Shown one piece after another: positions 1 to 15,655 of a DNA stretch of 64,000 nucleotides. The notes under the pieces were generated by a model. That model did not search any database and had not been told where the DNA came from. It was given only the letters and a program-made list of their open reading frames with translations. The DNA lies in the NCBI RefSeq assembly GCF_002102155.1, contig NZ_LQOU01000010.1, positions 62,001 to 126,000 on the forward strand. Direction: 5' to 3'. A program made the position numbers and the translations under genes. Each line of letters opens with the position of its first letter. Position 1 is the stretch's first letter. The DNA comes from Mycobacterium europaeum (GTDB taxonomy: Bacteria > Actinomycetota > Actinomycetes > Mycobacteriales > Mycobacteriaceae).

Positions 1-710
1 TGCAGCCGGTCCGGCTCGGTGTGGCCGACAACCTGCACGTCGGACTTGACCTCTTCGCGGTAGCCGAGACCGAACCGGACCACGTACTGGCGGTACAGCA
101 CGACCAGGGGCGCGGCGGCCAGGGCTGCTTGCATGGCAGCCGCGTTGCCGATCGCGGTGATCGTGTAGGGCGGGCTGTAGGTGCGGCCGTTGAGCAGCAG
201 CGTGTTGCCGACGCAGCGCGGCACCGAAGTGGCGATGATGCGCTGGTCCTGCATCTGGATCGCCTCGGCGCCGGTGCTCCACATCGCATTGAGGACGGCC
301 TCGATGTCTTGCTGGTGCACCACCAGATCGTCGGGGGACGCATCCCGCGGGAACCGCCCATTGGCGTCCCGTGGTGCGTCCTCCAGGGTGACCACCAGAC
401 CGGGCCCGTGCACCGGGTTCATCCCCGCCTCGGCGGCCAGCTCGGCCGAGCGTCGCAGCATGGCCGCCAGCGCGCGATCCGAGGACCGTCCGTGCGCGGC
501 ATCGATCTCGGCCGACAGCCCGTCGCGCTCGGCGTTGAGGTGGTTCACCGATGACTGGGCCCCCCGGACCAGGTCCACCAGCCGGGGGGCGTCACTGCGG
601 CGGATCTCGGCGCCGCCGGACACCCCGTGGGTGGCGGCCAGCAGCAGCCCGGCCAGCAGGCACACCACCGGGACGCCGAAGCGCCACGGAGAGCGGCTTC
701 CGTCGCTCAT
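1..710 (-). CDS. DUF881 family membrane-anchored protein (Rv0012 type), C-terminus beyond window
   Basis: The reading frame opens at ATG 710 and stays open to base 1, so the 3' end lies outside the window and about 236 residues are visible. Residues 10-27 form one hydrophobic segment right after a short basic N-terminus, giving a signal-anchor with the rest outside the cell. The following stretch looks helical, and then comes the DUF881 core with the pattern NPVHGPGLVVTLEDAP and, later, STGAEAIQMQDQRI. The family is widespread in actinobacteria next to division genes and has no proven biochemistry. Position beside crgA matches Rv0012 in M. tuberculosis. It diverges from crgA across a 118-bp gap. 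Confidence 0.9.
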   Translation of the reverse strand, partial: MSDGSRSPWRFGVPVVCLLAGLLLAATHGVSGGAEIRRSDAPRLVDLVRGAQSSVNHLNAERDGLSAEIDAAHGRSSDRALAAMLRRSAELAAEAGMNPVHGPGLVVTLEDAPRDANGRFPRDASPDDLVVHQQDIEAVLNAMWSTGAEAIQMQDQRIIATSVPRCVGNTLLLNGRTYSPPYTITAIGNAAAMQAALAAAPLVVLYRQYVVRFGLGYREEVKSDVQVVGHTEPDRL

Positions 711-828
711 CGGGTCTCCAATTTCCTGGTCACCGCGCCAGGTGGGTTAGTCTCGTAGCCAAGCTGTGCGCGCAGCTGCGGTCTTCATCGTTGCACCCCG
801 TCCCGCTCACCGTGTTGTTGAGGTAATC

Positions 829-1110
829 ATGCCCAAGTCCAAGGTCCGCAAGAAGAACGACTTCACCGTCAGCTCGGTCAGTCGCACGCCGGTCAAGGTG
901 AAGGTCGGGCCGTCGAGTGTGTGGTTTGTGGCGCTGTTCGTCGGGCTCATGCTGATCGGCCTGGTCTGGCTGATGGTGTTCCAGCTAGCGGCCGTCGGCA
1001 GCCAGGCGCCGACCGCCCTGAACTGGATGGCGCAACTGGGGCCGTGGAACTACGCGATCGCGTTCGCTTTCATGATCACCGGGTTGTTGCTGACGATGCG
1101 CTGGCACTGA
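829..1110 (+). CDS. crgA: Cell division protein CrgA
   Basis: This 93-residue protein starts [14 protein letters not shown], the conserved basic N-terminus of CrgA. It has two transmembrane segments, roughly residues 30-52 and 66-88, with a [12 protein letters not shown] motif between and into the second. In mycobacteria CrgA joins the divisome and contacts FtsZ, FtsQ, FtsI and CwsA. The length equals that of M. tuberculosis Rv0011c. The start at ATG 829 is preferred over longer in-frame options because of this N-terminal match. The partner cwsA lies 1.3 kb downstream. Confidence 0.96.
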   Translation: MPKSKVRKKNDFTVSSVSRTPVKVKVGPSSVWFVALFVGLMLIGLVWLMVFQLAAVGSQAPTALNWMAQLGPWNYAIAFAFMITGLLLTMRWH

Positions 1111-1181
1111 AGACGGACCGCGCCGGAATGAATTCATTTTTGAGTTGCTTCGTTACTGCGTCAGCAACGTACCGAGCACCC

Positions 1182-1199
1182 AATCACACGCGTGTGATT
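1182..1199. promoter_or_regulatory. Perfect 18-bp palindrome (putative operator)
   Basis: The half-site AATCACACG is followed immediately by its exact complement CGTGTGATT. It sits 67 bp upstream of the GTG start of the PH-domain gene. The half-sites are in the opposite order from a CRP site (TGTGA then TCACA), so it is not a standard CRP operator. The binding protein is unknown. Confidence 0.6.
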
Positions 1200-1230
1200 T
1201 ATCCCCACTGTTGATAGCGTCTGTGGATAA
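1199..1230. promoter_or_regulatory. Pair of inverted DnaA-box-like sites
   Basis: Positions 1199-1207 read TTATCCCCA, one mismatch from TTATCCACA. Positions 1222-1230 read TGTGGATAA, the exact reverse complement of TTATCCACA. The two sites face each other 14 bp apart, about 12 kb from oriC and just upstream of a PH-domain gene. The sequence match is direct; DnaA binding is inferred. Confidence 0.5.
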
Positions 1231-1265
1231 CTCCATTGCCCGTGGTGGGAGGGGCTGAGGAGCGC

Positions 1266-1691
1266 GTGCAGCAAACCCAATGGGAGCCGTCGGCTGCGGG
1301 AATCGCTGGTTGCGGGGCCGCCGGCGTTCTAATGGCTATCGCCAGTGTGACCGTAGTCACAGACGTGCCGGGGCGGATTTTAGCGGGGATTGCCGCGGCG
1401 GGTCTGATCTTGTTTGCGGGCGCGACGTGGCGCGCGCGGCCGAAGCTGGCAATGACCCCCGACGGGTTGGTGCTCCGCGGATGGTTCCGGACGCAGGTAT
1501 TACGCCGCTCCGACATCAAGATCATCCGGATCACGGAGTTCCGCCGCTACGGACGCAAAGTCCGGCTCCTCGAGGTCGAAGACGCCGACGACGGCCTGGT
1601 GCTGTTCTCCCGATGGGACCTCGGGGCGGATCCGCTCGAGGTGCTCGATGCACTGACGGCGGCCGGCTACGCGGGCCCCCACCCGCGCTGA
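1266..1691 (+). CDS. PH-domain membrane protein (Rv0010c type)
   Basis: The protein has 141 residues from GTG 1266, which follows GAGGAGCGC as a ribosome-binding site. This start gives the same length and N-terminus (QQTQWEP) as the M. tuberculosis homologue. Two hydrophobic segments, roughly residues 14-32 and 38-54, form a membrane hairpin. The rest is a bacterial PH-like domain with the pattern TPDGLVLRGWFRTQVLRRSDIKIIRI. These small proteins are conserved in actinobacteria, and their partners are unknown. The gene ends 16 bp before the end of ppiA, which converges on it. Confidence 0.9.
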   Translation: MQQTQWEPSAAGIAGCGAAGVLMAIASVTVVTDVPGRILAGIAAAGLILFAGATWRARPKLAMTPDGLVLRGWFRTQVLRRSDIKIIRITEFRRYGRKVRLLEVEDADDGLVLFSRWDLGADPLEVLDALTAAGYAGPHPR

Positions 1692-1707
1692 CCGGACCGG
1701 CGTACGC

Positions 1708-2256
1708 CTACGAGATCGTGATCGACTCGATGACGACCGGCTCGGCGGGGCGGTCGTTGGCGTCGGTGGGCGTCGCAGAGATCGCGTCCACAACCTGCTG
1801 TGACTCCGGATCCGTCACTTCACCGAAGATCGTGTGGCGGCGGTTCAGGTGCGGCGTCTTACCCACCGTGATGAAGAACTGGGAGCCGTTGGTGCCCGGG
1901 CCCGCATTCGCCATCGCCAGCAGGTACGGCTTGTCGAATTGCAGTTCGGGGTGGAACTCGTCGGCGAACTTGTAGCCCGGTCCGCCGCGGCCCGTTCCGG
2001 TCGGGTCGCCGCCCTGGATCATGAAGCCCTGAATCACCCGGTGAAAGACCGCGCCATCGTAGAACGGACCGGACGACCCGCCCGATGCGTTCTGGGTCGA
2101 GTACTCCTTGGTGCCCTGCGCCAGGCCGACGAAGTTGGCGACGGTCTTGGGCGCGTGGTTTCCGAAGAGGGCGACCTTGATGTCGCCGCGGTTGGTGTGG
2201 AGTGTGGCGGTAGCGGTCTGAAAGGGGCTATTGGTCACGACATGAGAGTCTGCCAT
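1708..2256 (-). CDS. ppiA: Peptidyl-prolyl cis-trans isomerase (cyclophilin) PpiA
   Basis: This is a 182-residue cyclophilin of the short bacterial type. It contains the catalytic-core patterns [27 protein letters not shown] and [11 protein letters not shown], which hold the active-site Arg, Phe and Gln. It isomerises X-Pro bonds during protein folding. The start at ATG 2256 (MADSHVV) gives the length of M. tuberculosis PpiA; the longer open frame to 2322 has an unlikely basic leader. No signal peptide is seen from this start. It is divergent from cwsA. Confidence 0.96.
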   Translation of the reverse strand: MADSHVVTNSPFQTATATLHTNRGDIKVALFGNHAPKTVANFVGLAQGTKEYSTQNASGGSSGPFYDGAVFHRVIQGFMIQGGDPTGTGRGGPGYKFADEFHPELQFDKPYLLAMANAGPGTNGSQFFITVGKTPHLNRRHTIFGEVTDPESQQVVDAISATPTDANDRPAEPVVIESITIS

Positions 2257-2384
2257 TACGCGCGGGCCTGCCCGCACCCGGTGTCGCTCAAGCCGAGCCG
2301 CCACCCGAATCGCGGCACGCACACAACGGTTCCGCCGGTGTCCCTATGCTGGCAGTCTGTTCAGCAGGCACAGAAAGGCGGCAC

Positions 2385-2819
2385 ATGAGCGCGAAGGCGG
2401 AATCCCGGCTGACCCCGCGGGAGCGACTGGCCCGCGGGCTGACCTACTCGACCCTGGGACCGGTCGACGTGACCCGCGGAGTCGTCGGCCTAGGTGTCCA
2501 GTCGGCGCAGGCGACCGCTTCGCAGGTTCGTCGTAAATACCAAGAGGGGCGCCTGGCCAAGGAACTCGCGGCGGCGCAGGAAACCCTGGCCCAGGAGTTG
2601 GCCGCCGCCCAGGAGGTGGTGGCGGGGCTGCCTCAGGCGCTGCAGGACGCGCGGCGTGCACAGCGCAGGACGAGGCGGCCGTTGATCTTCGCGGGGGCCG
2701 CCGTCGTGGTTCTCGCCGGTGGCGCGGTCGCCTTCAGCATTGTGCGGCGCCAGGTGCGGGAGAAGCCGCAGGAACCCCAGTCTCGGCCCCCCAGCGTCGA
2801 CGTGCAGCCGCGCCCCTGA
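2385..2819 (+). CDS. cwsA: Cell wall synthesis protein CwsA
   Basis: The protein is 144 residues. It opens SRLTPRERLARGLTYS, then has an amphipathic or coiled-coil stretch around residues 45-85 with repeated AAQETLAQELAAAQE-like units. One transmembrane helix follows at about residues 103-122, and then a short proline-rich tail. This matches Rv0008c, named CwsA in mycobacteria, which binds CrgA and Wag31 and affects pole growth and division. The start ATG 2385 follows AAAGGCGG. The gene ends 4 bp before the 3' end of the oppositely oriented tRNA-Ala. Confidence 0.92.
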   Translation: MSAKAESRLTPRERLARGLTYSTLGPVDVTRGVVGLGVQSAQATASQVRRKYQEGRLAKELAAAQETLAQELAAAQEVVAGLPQALQDARRAQRRTRRPLIFAGAAVVVLAGGAVAFSIVRRQVREKPQEPQSRPPSVDVQPRP

Positions 2820-2823
2820 TTTG

Positions 2824-2896
2824 TGGAGCCTAGGGGAATCGAACCCCTGACACCCGCCTTGCAAAGGCGGTGCTCTACCAACTGAGCTAAGGCCCC
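2824..2896 (-). tRNA. alaT: tRNA-Ala (anticodon TGC)
   Basis: On the minus strand the 73-nt sequence folds as a full cloverleaf. The 7-bp acceptor stem starts GGGGCC and ends GGCTCC with one G:U pair. The anticodon loop CTTTGCAAAG has TGC in the centre, and the T-loop is GTTCGATTC. The 3' CCA is not encoded. It lies next to tRNA-Ile, as in other mycobacteria. Confidence 0.97.
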
Positions 2897-3047
2897 TCGA
2901 CGTGATCGGGTGGCTGACCGGATGCGTCGTCCACCGCCACGTGCCAGACCTCGACCCCGCGTCGGTAGCGCGCCGCCGCCGCCATCACAGCGATCAGTGT
3001 GATTGGCAGGGCGAGTCTTACGCAACGTCGTGACGGGCACATGGTTG

Positions 3048-3121
3048 TGGGCCTAGGAGGACTCGAACCTCCGACCTCTTCGTTATCAGCGAAGCGCTCT
3101 AACCGCCTGAGCTATAGGCCC
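3048..3121 (-). tRNA. ileT: tRNA-Ile (anticodon GAT)
   Basis: This 74-nt minus-strand cloverleaf has acceptor strands GGGCCTA and TAGGCCC. The D-arm is AGCTCAGGCGGTTAGAGC, the anticodon stem-loop CTTCGCTGATAACGAAG has GAT, and the T-loop is GTTCGAGTC. It lies 151 bp before tRNA-Ala in the direction of transcription, and the two probably share a transcript. Confidence 0.97.
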
Positions 3122-3180
3122 GTACACGCGTACGGCCGAGCGACGAGATTACCGCACTGGCCGCCCCACCCCCAAAAATG

Positions 3181-4044
3181 CTAGTCGCGGTCGGCCAACG
3201 TCACTTCGATCCCGCCGATCAAGTCGGTGGTCACGTTGTAGACGAGGGCGCCGATGGTGGCCATCGCGGTCAACAGCACGATGTTGACCAAACCGATCAG
3301 CACGGCGCCACCGAAGATGGTGCCGCTGGACACGAGCTCGCCGCTGCTGCCGCTGGTGTTGTTCAACAGATCGCCGACGTTGCTGTTCAGCTTCGACCAC
3401 ACGCCCATGCCCCCGAGCACGAGGTAAAGGAACGCGACGGCGATCATCCAGACGAAGAACAGCGCGACCGAGAGCAGCAACGACACCTTCAGCGTGCTCC
3501 AGGGATCGACCCGCCGGATCTGCATGCTCGCCCGCACCGGCCCGCGCGGTCGGCGGGAGACCTGGGTGCGGCTGTCGCGTCCCTCCCGACCTTCCGGCGT
3601 CGAGGAACGGCCGGGGCTCGACGGCTCGGCGGGACGGTCGGCGGGCGTCTTCCGCTGCGGACCCCGCGGCATCGGCCCGGACAGGTCCGGCAACTCACTG
3701 GCGTAGGCCTCCGCGGGCGGCCCGTCACCGCGCCCCGGCGGAGCGTCGGTGTCGTGCGGCGGGTTCTTGCCCTGCGGGGGAGCACCGCTGCCCGGGGCCG
3801 CGGTGCCGGAGACGAACCGGTTGAGCCGGGCCTCGACACCGGTCGGAGGCTCGGGCTGGCGCTGGGGTGCTTGCGGCGGCCTGGCCCCGCCACGCTGCTG
3901 CCGCGGCGGTGAGTCCCCGGCATCCGGTGCGCGGCCGGCCTGTGCGGGCGGTGTCGCGCGGTGTATGCCGGCGCGCTCGGCCGAACCATCCCCATTGAGG
4001 CCGTCGCCCTTTTTGGGGGCGCCCGGCTCGTTCGGTGAGCTCAC
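3181..4044 (-). CDS. DUF3566 membrane protein (Rv0007 type)
   Basis: The protein is 287 residues. The first ~170 are proline-, glycine- and charge-rich, low complexity and probably disordered. The C-terminal DUF3566 domain begins near [16 protein letters not shown] and has two transmembrane helices, roughly residues 198-220 and 250-275. The GTG start at 4044 follows AAGGAGTCGGG. It lies directly downstream of gyrA and is conserved there in mycobacteria. Function is unknown, though the layout (long cytoplasmic disordered tail plus membrane hairpin) suggests a scaffold. Confidence 0.9.
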   Translation of the reverse strand: MSSPNEPGAPKKGDGLNGDGSAERAGIHRATPPAQAGRAPDAGDSPPRQQRGGARPPQAPQRQPEPPTGVEARLNRFVSGTAAPGSGAPPQGKNPPHDTDAPPGRGDGPPAEAYASELPDLSGPMPRGPQRKTPADRPAEPSSPGRSSTPEGREGRDSRTQVSRRPRGPVRASMQIRRVDPWSTLKVSLLLSVALFFVWMIAVAFLYLVLGGMGVWSKLNSNVGDLLNNTSGSSGELVSSGTIFGGAVLIGLVNIVLLTAMATIGALVYNVTTDLIGGIEVTLADRD

Positions 4045-4158
4045 CCCGACTCCTTACATCTCCTGCCACGCCCTCACGGGCGATGGCAGTCGCATTTTGT
4101 CTGGTCGGGCCGAGTCTAATTGCCCGACTCTTCCGCGGGCCGCCCGGATTGTCACCGA

Positions 4159-7935
<3,777 letters not shown>

Positions 7936-7970
7936 CTAGTCCCCTTTGTGGGTTGGCGTGCCTGACTGCG

Positions 7971-10260
<2,290 letters not shown>

Positions 10261-10818
10261 CTAGCCGTAGGTGTCGCGCGGACCCCTCCCGGGAATGTGC
10301 CGGGGCCCCTTGCGCCACGACGGCGCGGTCGGACCGGTGATTTTCAGCGACGTCACCACCCCGTTGCCGACCGCCGCGGCGATCTTGGCCAGCAGTTGTG
10401 CCTGGATCATCCGCAGCTGGGTGGCCCACGCCGTCGATTCGGCCGCCACACTGAGCACACCGTCGCTCAACGCCGTGGGTGTCGCGTGATCGGCGATCTG
10501 CGCACCCACCACCGAGGTCCAGTTGCCCAGCACCGTGCCTTCGGCGACCTGCGCCGACCACCCACGCTTTTTCGCCAGGTCCCGCGCCAGCCTGCCCAGC
10601 GGCTGGGGGTCGCGCACATCGGGCCCGGGGCCCGACCAGCTGCGCCGCTGACCCGCCACCCGGCGCGCCGGCGGTGGCATCGAGCGCCCACGGCCCGCGT
10701 CCTTTCCCTGTGCTCGCGCCGCGGCGCGAGCCTCCTCCAGGGTGCGCCGGACCAGGTCCATCCCCCGCGCCAGACCCGGGTCCACTACATCGCCGCCTTC
10801 TTGCTCGTCGCCCGTCAC
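10261..10818 (-). CDS. dciA: DciA-type helicase-loader protein (DUF721, Rv0004 type)
   Basis: The protein is 185 residues. A variable basic N-terminal half precedes a compact KH-like DUF721 domain at about residues 75-160, with [20 protein letters not shown] and [16 protein letters not shown]. DciA proteins recruit the replicative helicase in bacteria that lack DnaC or DnaI, and the Rv0004 homologue is required for replication in mycobacteria. The GTG start at 10818 overlaps the recF stop as GTGA, which implies coupled translation. The tail [13 protein letters not shown] matches other mycobacterial members. Confidence 0.92.
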   Translation of the reverse strand: MTGDEQEGGDVVDPGLARGMDLVRRTLEEARAAARAQGKDAGRGRSMPPPARRVAGQRRSWSGPGPDVRDPQPLGRLARDLAKKRGWSAQVAEGTVLGNWTSVVGAQIADHATPTALSDGVLSVAAESTAWATQLRMIQAQLLAKIAAAVGNGVVTSLKITGPTAPSWRKGPRHIPGRGPRDTYG

Positions 10819-11972
10819 GGCCGCACCACCGAAACCCGGCCGAGATCGTCGTCGCGCAGTTCGATGTCCACCTGTCTGGCAGACCAGCCCGCCGGGATGT
10901 CATCCGCCACCGCCGCGGTCACCAAAACCTGTTCCGCCGATTCCGCCACCGTCGCCAGCGCCTGGCGGCGGGCCGCGTCGAGTTCGGCGAACACGTCATC
11001 GAGCAACAACACCGGTTCGCTCCCGTCGGCGCGTAACAGCTCGTACGACGCCAGCCGCAACGCCACCGCGAACGACCACGATTCCCCATGGCTGGCAAAG
11101 CCTTTCGCGGGTTGCTCACCCAACCACAGCTCGAGATCGTCACGATGCGGGCCCACCAGACACATTCCGCGTTCCAACTCGGCGTCGCGGCGTTCGGCCA
11201 GCCCGGCCAGCATCGCAGCCTCGAGAAAGTCGCGACGGTCGCCGCCCGCATCCGCGGCCACGGCTGCGCCGAGGCTGGTGCGATAGGCGATCGACGCCGG
11301 CCGCGACGCCGGTGCCAGCAGCTGATAGGCCTTCTCCACCTCCGGCGCCAACTGGTTGACCAGGTCGATGCGGGCGGCCATCAATTCGGCGCCGTATTCG
11401 GCCAATCGGCTGTCCCACACATCGAGGGTGTCCAGGGCGCTGCGATCACCGCGGTGCCGTATCCCCGAGGCGGACTTCAACAACGCCGTGCGCTGCCGCA
11501 GAACTTTTTCGTAATCAGCGCGCACCCCCGCCACCGCGGGGCGCCGCACCGTCGCCAGGTCATCGAGATAACGGCGACGTTCCGCGGGGTCACCGCGCAC
11601 CAACGCCAAGTCTTCCGGCGCGAAAAGCACCGCCCGCAAAACACCGATCACCTCACGCGTGCTGCGCACCGGTGACCGGTTCAACCGTGCCTTGTTCGCT
11701 CGCCCGGCGGCGATCTCCAGATCGATCGCGCATTCCCTGCCCTCGTTGACCACGATGGTCGATACCACCGCGCGCTCGGCGCCCACCCGGATCAGTGGCG
11801 TGTCGGTGCCCACCCGATGCGAGCCCAAGGTCGTCGAAAACCACAGCGCCTCAATCAGATTGGTTTTGCCGAACCCATTGGAACCGACGAACACCGTCCG
11901 GCCCGGCTCCAATTCGAGGTCGGCGTGCGCCCAGGACCGGAAATCGCGCAGTCCCAAATGCCGGACGTACAC
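10815..11972 (-). CDS. recF: DNA replication and repair protein RecF
   Basis: This 385-residue SMC-like ATPase has Walker A GSNGFGKT at residues 30-37. The ABC signature region is near [27 protein letters not shown], and the Walker B/D-loop is [15 protein letters not shown] near residue 330. With RecO and RecR it loads RecA at single-stranded gaps. The GTG start at 11972 directly abuts the dnaN stop codon at 11973-11975, and the 3' end overlaps dciA by 4 bp. It therefore sits in the middle of a dnaN-recF-dciA operon. Confidence 0.96.
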   Translation of the reverse strand: MYVRHLGLRDFRSWAHADLELEPGRTVFVGSNGFGKTNLIEALWFSTTLGSHRVGTDTPLIRVGAERAVVSTIVVNEGRECAIDLEIAAGRANKARLNRSPVRSTREVIGVLRAVLFAPEDLALVRGDPAERRRYLDDLATVRRPAVAGVRADYEKVLRQRTALLKSASGIRHRGDRSALDTLDVWDSRLAEYGAELMAARIDLVNQLAPEVEKAYQLLAPASRPASIAYRTSLGAAVAADAGGDRRDFLEAAMLAGLAERRDAELERGMCLVGPHRDDLELWLGEQPAKGFASHGESWSFAVALRLASYELLRADGSEPVLLLDDVFAELDAARRQALATVAESAEQVLVTAAVADDIPAGWSARQVDIELRDDDLGRVSVVRP

Positions 11973-13172
11973 CTATCCGGGCAACCGAACTGGCATCAAC
12001 AGGTAGACGTAATCCGTCGGCAGGGCCGCGAAGGGACCGTTTCCGCTGGGAGGACTGTCGTCGCCCGAAGCGGGCCGCAGCAGCGCCGGCTTGCCTGGCG
12101 TGGTGAAACCGAACGACACCCGCTCCGAATGCACCGCCGCCAGCCCGTCGGTGAGGTAAGTCGGGTTGAACGCGATCGTCAACGGCTCCCCGACGAAATC
12201 GACGGCAAGGTCTTCCTCAGCCCGGCCGACATCGTCGGCCCCCGCGGACAGGCGCAGCGAGCCTTCGGAGAATTCCATCCGCACCTGGGCGCCACGGTCC
12301 GCCACCAACGCCACCAGCTTGATCGCCTCGGTCAGCTCGGCGACGTTGATGGTGGCCACCGCCGTGTGTTCGGCGGGCAACAGCTGACGAAACTTCGGGA
12401 ACTCCGCATCGAGAAGCCGTGTCGTGCTCCGTTTGCCATTGCCGCTGATCCCGAGCAGCCCGTCCTTGCCGACCCCGCTGCCGGCGCCCAACGACAACCG
12501 GACTTCGGAGCCGTCGGCGCCCGCCCTGGCGGCCTCGGCCAACGTTTTCGCGGGCACCAATACCGCCGCTTCGATGTCGGGCGACGACGCCGACCAGGTC
12601 AGCTCACGCACCGCCAGCCGGAACCGGTCGGTGGCCGCCAAAACGACCGTGTTGCCGGAGATCTCCACCCGAATCCCGGTCAGCATGGGCAACGTGTCGT
12701 CCCGGCCGGCCGCCACGGCCACCTGACCGATCGCCTCGGCGAACAGATCGGCGGGCAGCGTCCCGGTCTCCTCGGGCAGCGACGGCAGCGTCGGGTAATC
12801 CTCGACCGCCATGGTCGGCAGTGAGAATCTGGCGCTTCCGCAGTTCAAGGCGACGCGGTTCCCGTCGACGTAGAAGTCGACGGGCTTGTTCGGCAACGCC
12901 CGGGTGATGTCGGACAACAACCGACCCGACACCAAAACGCTTCCGGGAGAAGCTACTTCGGCCGCAACCTGCGCTTCGGCGGAAACCTCGTAGTCGAATC
13001 CGGAGATCGTCAGACCCTCGTCGGTGCCGGATAACAGCACTCCCGACAGCACGGGTACCGCCGGCCGGGTCGGCAGATTCTTCGCCACCCACGACACCGC
13101 ATCGGCGAAGGACTCCCGCACCAAACGAAACTTCAAGTCGCTGAGACCAGCTCTTGTCGTCGCCGCGTCCAT
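11973..13172 (-). CDS. dnaN: DNA polymerase III beta sliding clamp
   Basis: The 399-residue clamp has three repeated processivity domains. Recognisable patterns are [16 protein letters not shown] in domain 1, [19 protein letters not shown] in domain 2 and the ending [13 protein letters not shown]. The C-terminal peptide-binding pocket residues are preserved in the LLMPVR tail. Start ATG 13172 follows AAGGGACGCT. It is the first gene leaving oriC on the minus strand after dnaA. Confidence 0.97.
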   Translation of the reverse strand: MDAATTRAGLSDLKFRLVRESFADAVSWVAKNLPTRPAVPVLSGVLLSGTDEGLTISGFDYEVSAEAQVAAEVASPGSVLVSGRLLSDITRALPNKPVDFYVDGNRVALNCGSARFSLPTMAVEDYPTLPSLPEETGTLPADLFAEAIGQVAVAAGRDDTLPMLTGIRVEISGNTVVLAATDRFRLAVRELTWSASSPDIEAAVLVPAKTLAEAARAGADGSEVRLSLGAGSGVGKDGLLGISGNGKRSTTRLLDAEFPKFRQLLPAEHTAVATINVAELTEAIKLVALVADRGAQVRMEFSEGSLRLSAGADDVGRAEEDLAVDFVGEPLTIAFNPTYLTDGLAAVHSERVSFGFTTPGKPALLRPASGDDSPPSGNGPFAALPTDYVYLLMPVRLPG

Positions 13173-13709
13173 AGCGTCCCTTCACCTACCGAGCGTTTCA
13201 AAGTCCAGTGGCTAGCCTCTCCCCGCTAGCACGGGGCTCCGCCGCGAACGCCACTGACACGTGATACCAACAGCGACCGCAACGGCAGTCGAAGAACAAC
13301 CGTAGATCGTCGGCGGCCAACTTGAAAGCTAATCGCGAAGCCCGACAAGGCGGGGTACCGGCGGATCAGAGACGGGCGCCGAACCCAACGTCCCCAGAGC
13401 TGTATTTCAAAGAAGAAACGACGAAGAGATCTCAGTACTAGTAATAAGCGCTGTGCATTCTGGGGACAGCGGTGGTTCGACCCAGCTAGAGCCGAGATCG
13501 GGCTGTGGATGACAGGGTCGACAACTGTGTGCTGGGTGTTGGGTCGCTGGGGAGGAAGAGTGGCTGTGCACGCAGCGGCGGTTACTACACGGCTGTTTGA
13601 TTGCGTTGTGCACAGCACTGCACACAAGCTCTGAGTGTGGCGTGTGTGACAGGCGGGTGAGAAGTTTTTTGAAATTAATGACCGCGCCGCGGCCCACAGA
13701 AGCGCGGTG
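13173..13709. other. Chromosomal replication origin oriC
   Basis: This 537-bp non-coding gap between dnaA and dnaN is where mycobacterial oriC lies. DnaA-box-like sites I can read are: TTGTGCACA at 13606-13614 (near-palindromic, also CTGTGCACA on the other strand); TCATCCACA on the minus strand at 13504-13512; GCGTGCACA on the minus strand at 13565-13573; CTGTCCCCA on the minus strand at 13461-13469. AT-richer tracts occur at 13405-13450 and 13664-13680. A GCTAGC pair at 13211-13216 and 13225-13230 could form a small hairpin in the dnaN leader. Confidence 0.88.
13606..13614 (+). promoter_or_regulatory. Best-matching DnaA box in oriC
   Basis: TTGTGCACA fits the mycobacterial/E. coli DnaA-box family, and the overlapping complement reads CTGTGCACA, so both strands offer a site. 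It is about 50 bp from an A/T-rich tract (13664-13680) that could be the unwinding element. Confidence 0.6.
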
Positions 13710-15239
13710 TCAGCGCTTGGAGCGCTGGCGGATGCGAGTGGTGAGCTCTTTGACGTGATCGAAGACCTCACGCCGCTCGGCCATCTCGGACAAAATCTTG
13801 CGCTGTGCGTACATGACGGTGGTGTGGTCACGCCCGAACGCCTGCCCGATCTTGGGCAACGACAGGTCGGTGAGCTCGCGACACAGGTACATGGCGATCT
13901 GGCGCGACTGGGCCAGCGCCCGCGTCTTGCCGGGCCCGCGCAGTTCTTCCACCGTGGTATCGAAGTACTCGGCCGTGGCGGCCATGATCGTCGCCGCGCT
14001 GATTTGCATCGTGCTCGCGTCGGCGATGAGGTCGCGCAGCACGATCTCGGCAAGGGCCTTGTCAATGGGGGTCTTGTTCAACGAGGCGAACGCGGTGACC
14101 CGGATGAGCGCGCCCTCGAGTTCGCGGATGTTGCGTTCGATGCTGCTGGCGATGAGTTCCAGTACGTCATCGGGGACCGCGAGCCGTTCCATTTGTGCCT
14201 TCTTGCGCAAGATGGCAATCCGGGTCTCGAGCTCGGGCGGCTGGACGTCGGTGATCAACCCCCATTCGAACCGGGTGCGCAGGCGGTCTTCGAGCGTGGC
14301 GAGCTGCTTGGGGGGCCGGTCAGAGGAGATGACGATCTGCTTGTTGGCGTTGTGCAGCGTGTTGAAGGTATGGAAGAACTCCTCCTGAATACCTTCCTTG
14401 CCCTCGATGAACTGAATGTCATCAACGAGCAACACGTCGACGTCGCGGTAGCTTCGCTTGAAGGCGACCTTGCGGTCGTCGCGTAGCGAGTTGATGAAGT
14501 CGTTGGTGAATTCCTCGGTGGACACGTACTTGACGCGCATGCCGGGAAACAGTCGTTGGGCGTAATTGCCCGCGGCGTGCAGCAGGTGGGTCTTGCCCAG
14601 ACCGGATTCTCCCCAGATGAACAGCGGGTTGTAGGCGCGCGCCGGCGCTTCGGCGATGGCGAGGGCCGCGGCGTGCGCGAAGCGGTTGGACGCCCCGATG
14701 ACGAACGTGTCGAAGGTGTAGCGGCGGTTGAGGCTGGTGCCGCCCGCGACGGCCGGGTCCGCGGGGAGCGGCCGCTCGGTGAAGTAGTTCGGCCAGCTCT
14801 GCGTACCGCCGGCGGGTTCAACGCCCTCGTCGGCGTCGTCCGTTTCGCCGGTGTCCTCGTCGGTGAACGGCCCGTCGGTTTGCAGGAACGGGTCGGCGTG
14901 GGGCGGCACCACGTCGCCGGCGTCGTCGTCGGGTGGCGCGATACGCACCCCGAGCTGGATCTGTTGTCCGAGCCGGCGGCTGAGTGCGTCGGTGATGGGG
15001 GCGCGCAGATGACGTTCGATCTCGTTTTGGACGAAGCTGCTGGGCACCGACAAGAGTGCGAAACCCTCAACGATGGTCAGCGGCTGGACGAGGTTCAGCC
15101 AAGCTCGCTGCTGGGGGGTCAGGGGGGCGATGAGGGTGGTGCGGCTGCCGGCTGCTGCGTCCGGGGTGGATTCTCCGTTGAGCTCGGACACGACCGCGTT
15201 CCACACGGTGGTGAAACTTGAACCGGGGTCATCGGTCAA
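13710..15239 (-). CDS. dnaA: Chromosomal replication initiator DnaA
   Basis: The protein is 509 residues from TTG 15239 (TTG-ACC-GAT-GAC), the same rare start used by M. tuberculosis dnaA. Domain I occupies residues 1 to about 95. An acidic low-complexity linker follows, about 105-150. The AAA+ domain has Walker A GESGLGKT near residue 210 and Walker B LLVDDIQF. The C-terminal DnaA-box-binding helix-turn-helix has [16 protein letters not shown] and [12 protein letters not shown]. It binds oriC, melts DNA and starts replication. Its own leader carries three DnaA-box-like sites, which suggests autoregulation. Confidence 0.97.
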   Translation of the reverse strand: MTDDPGSSFTTVWNAVVSELNGESTPDAAAGSRTTLIAPLTPQQRAWLNLVQPLTIVEGFALLSVPSSFVQNEIERHLRAPITDALSRRLGQQIQLGVRIAPPDDDAGDVVPPHADPFLQTDGPFTDEDTGETDDADEGVEPAGGTQSWPNYFTERPLPADPAVAGGTSLNRRYTFDTFVIGASNRFAHAAALAIAEAPARAYNPLFIWGESGLGKTHLLHAAGNYAQRLFPGMRVKYVSTEEFTNDFINSLRDDRKVAFKRSYRDVDVLLVDDIQFIEGKEGIQEEFFHTFNTLHNANKQIVISSDRPPKQLATLEDRLRTRFEWGLITDVQPPELETRIAILRKKAQMERLAVPDDVLELIASSIERNIRELEGALIRVTAFASLNKTPIDKALAEIVLRDLIADASTMQISAATIMAATAEYFDTTVEELRGPGKTRALAQSRQIAMYLCRELTDLSLPKIGQAFGRDHTTVMYAQRKILSEMAERREVFDHVKELTTRIRQRSKR

Positions 15240-15304
15240 CGACGCATCCCCCTGGTTCTCGAGCATCCCGGGTCGAAGTACAACCACGCTTGGCGACAAA
15301 GCAA

Positions 15305-15336
15305 CTGTCCACATAGTTATACACAGGTGTGGACAG
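15305..15336. promoter_or_regulatory. DnaA-box cluster in the dnaA leader
   Basis: Within 32 bp are CTGTCCACA (15305-15313), TTATACACA (15317-15325) and the complement of CTGTCCACA (15328-15336). Each is one mismatch from TTGTCCACA or TTATCCACA. They lie 66-97 bp upstream of the TTG start, a position suited to DnaA control of its own promoter. Confidence 0.6.
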
Positions 15337-15655
15337 GATGAGCGTATGCGAACCACAACCTACCGGCGACGGCTCGCGATCTCCGTGCTGGAAGAAAACC
15401 ATGAAGGCTGTCTAGGCAGCTAGTCGATCCACCATCCTCGCTTCGTTGTCGAGGCGTCGTTGCAGTCTAAAACGACACTGGCAGAAGCTAACAGTTTTCC
15501 GTGCGGCTGCCAACCGTTCTGCTGCATTCCAATCTGGCTGTCTAGGCTCCAACGGGCCTACTGTCACTCGCCGCCGCCGCGGTGCCGGGTGCGGAACGTG
15601 CGGTAGCGACGGTGTTCTGCCCCGGATGGAGCGGGTGCGTTGGGGCAGGCCAGGT

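Larger units (their letters stand above)
1111..1265. other. Regulatory-looking gap between crgA and the PH-domain gene
   Basis: This 155-bp gap is dense in symmetric sequence. Positions 1151-1169 form an imperfect hairpin, CGTTACTG and CAGCAACG around CGT, with one mismatch. Positions 1182-1199 are a perfect 18-bp palindrome. Directly after it are a near-consensus and then a perfect DnaA-box sequence in opposite orientation. No open reading frame here looks real. Confidence 0.7.

Noticed and set aside
1182..1199. CRP/cAMP-receptor site
   Set aside because: Half-sites are arranged TCACA then TGTGA, the reverse of the CRP consensus, so I call it only an unassigned palindrome.
13226..14065. 279-residue minus-strand open frame spanning oriC and the dnaA 3' end
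   Set aside because: It is out of frame with dnaA, and its oriC part is non-coding in all mycobacteria. The translation is Arg/Ser/Pro noise.
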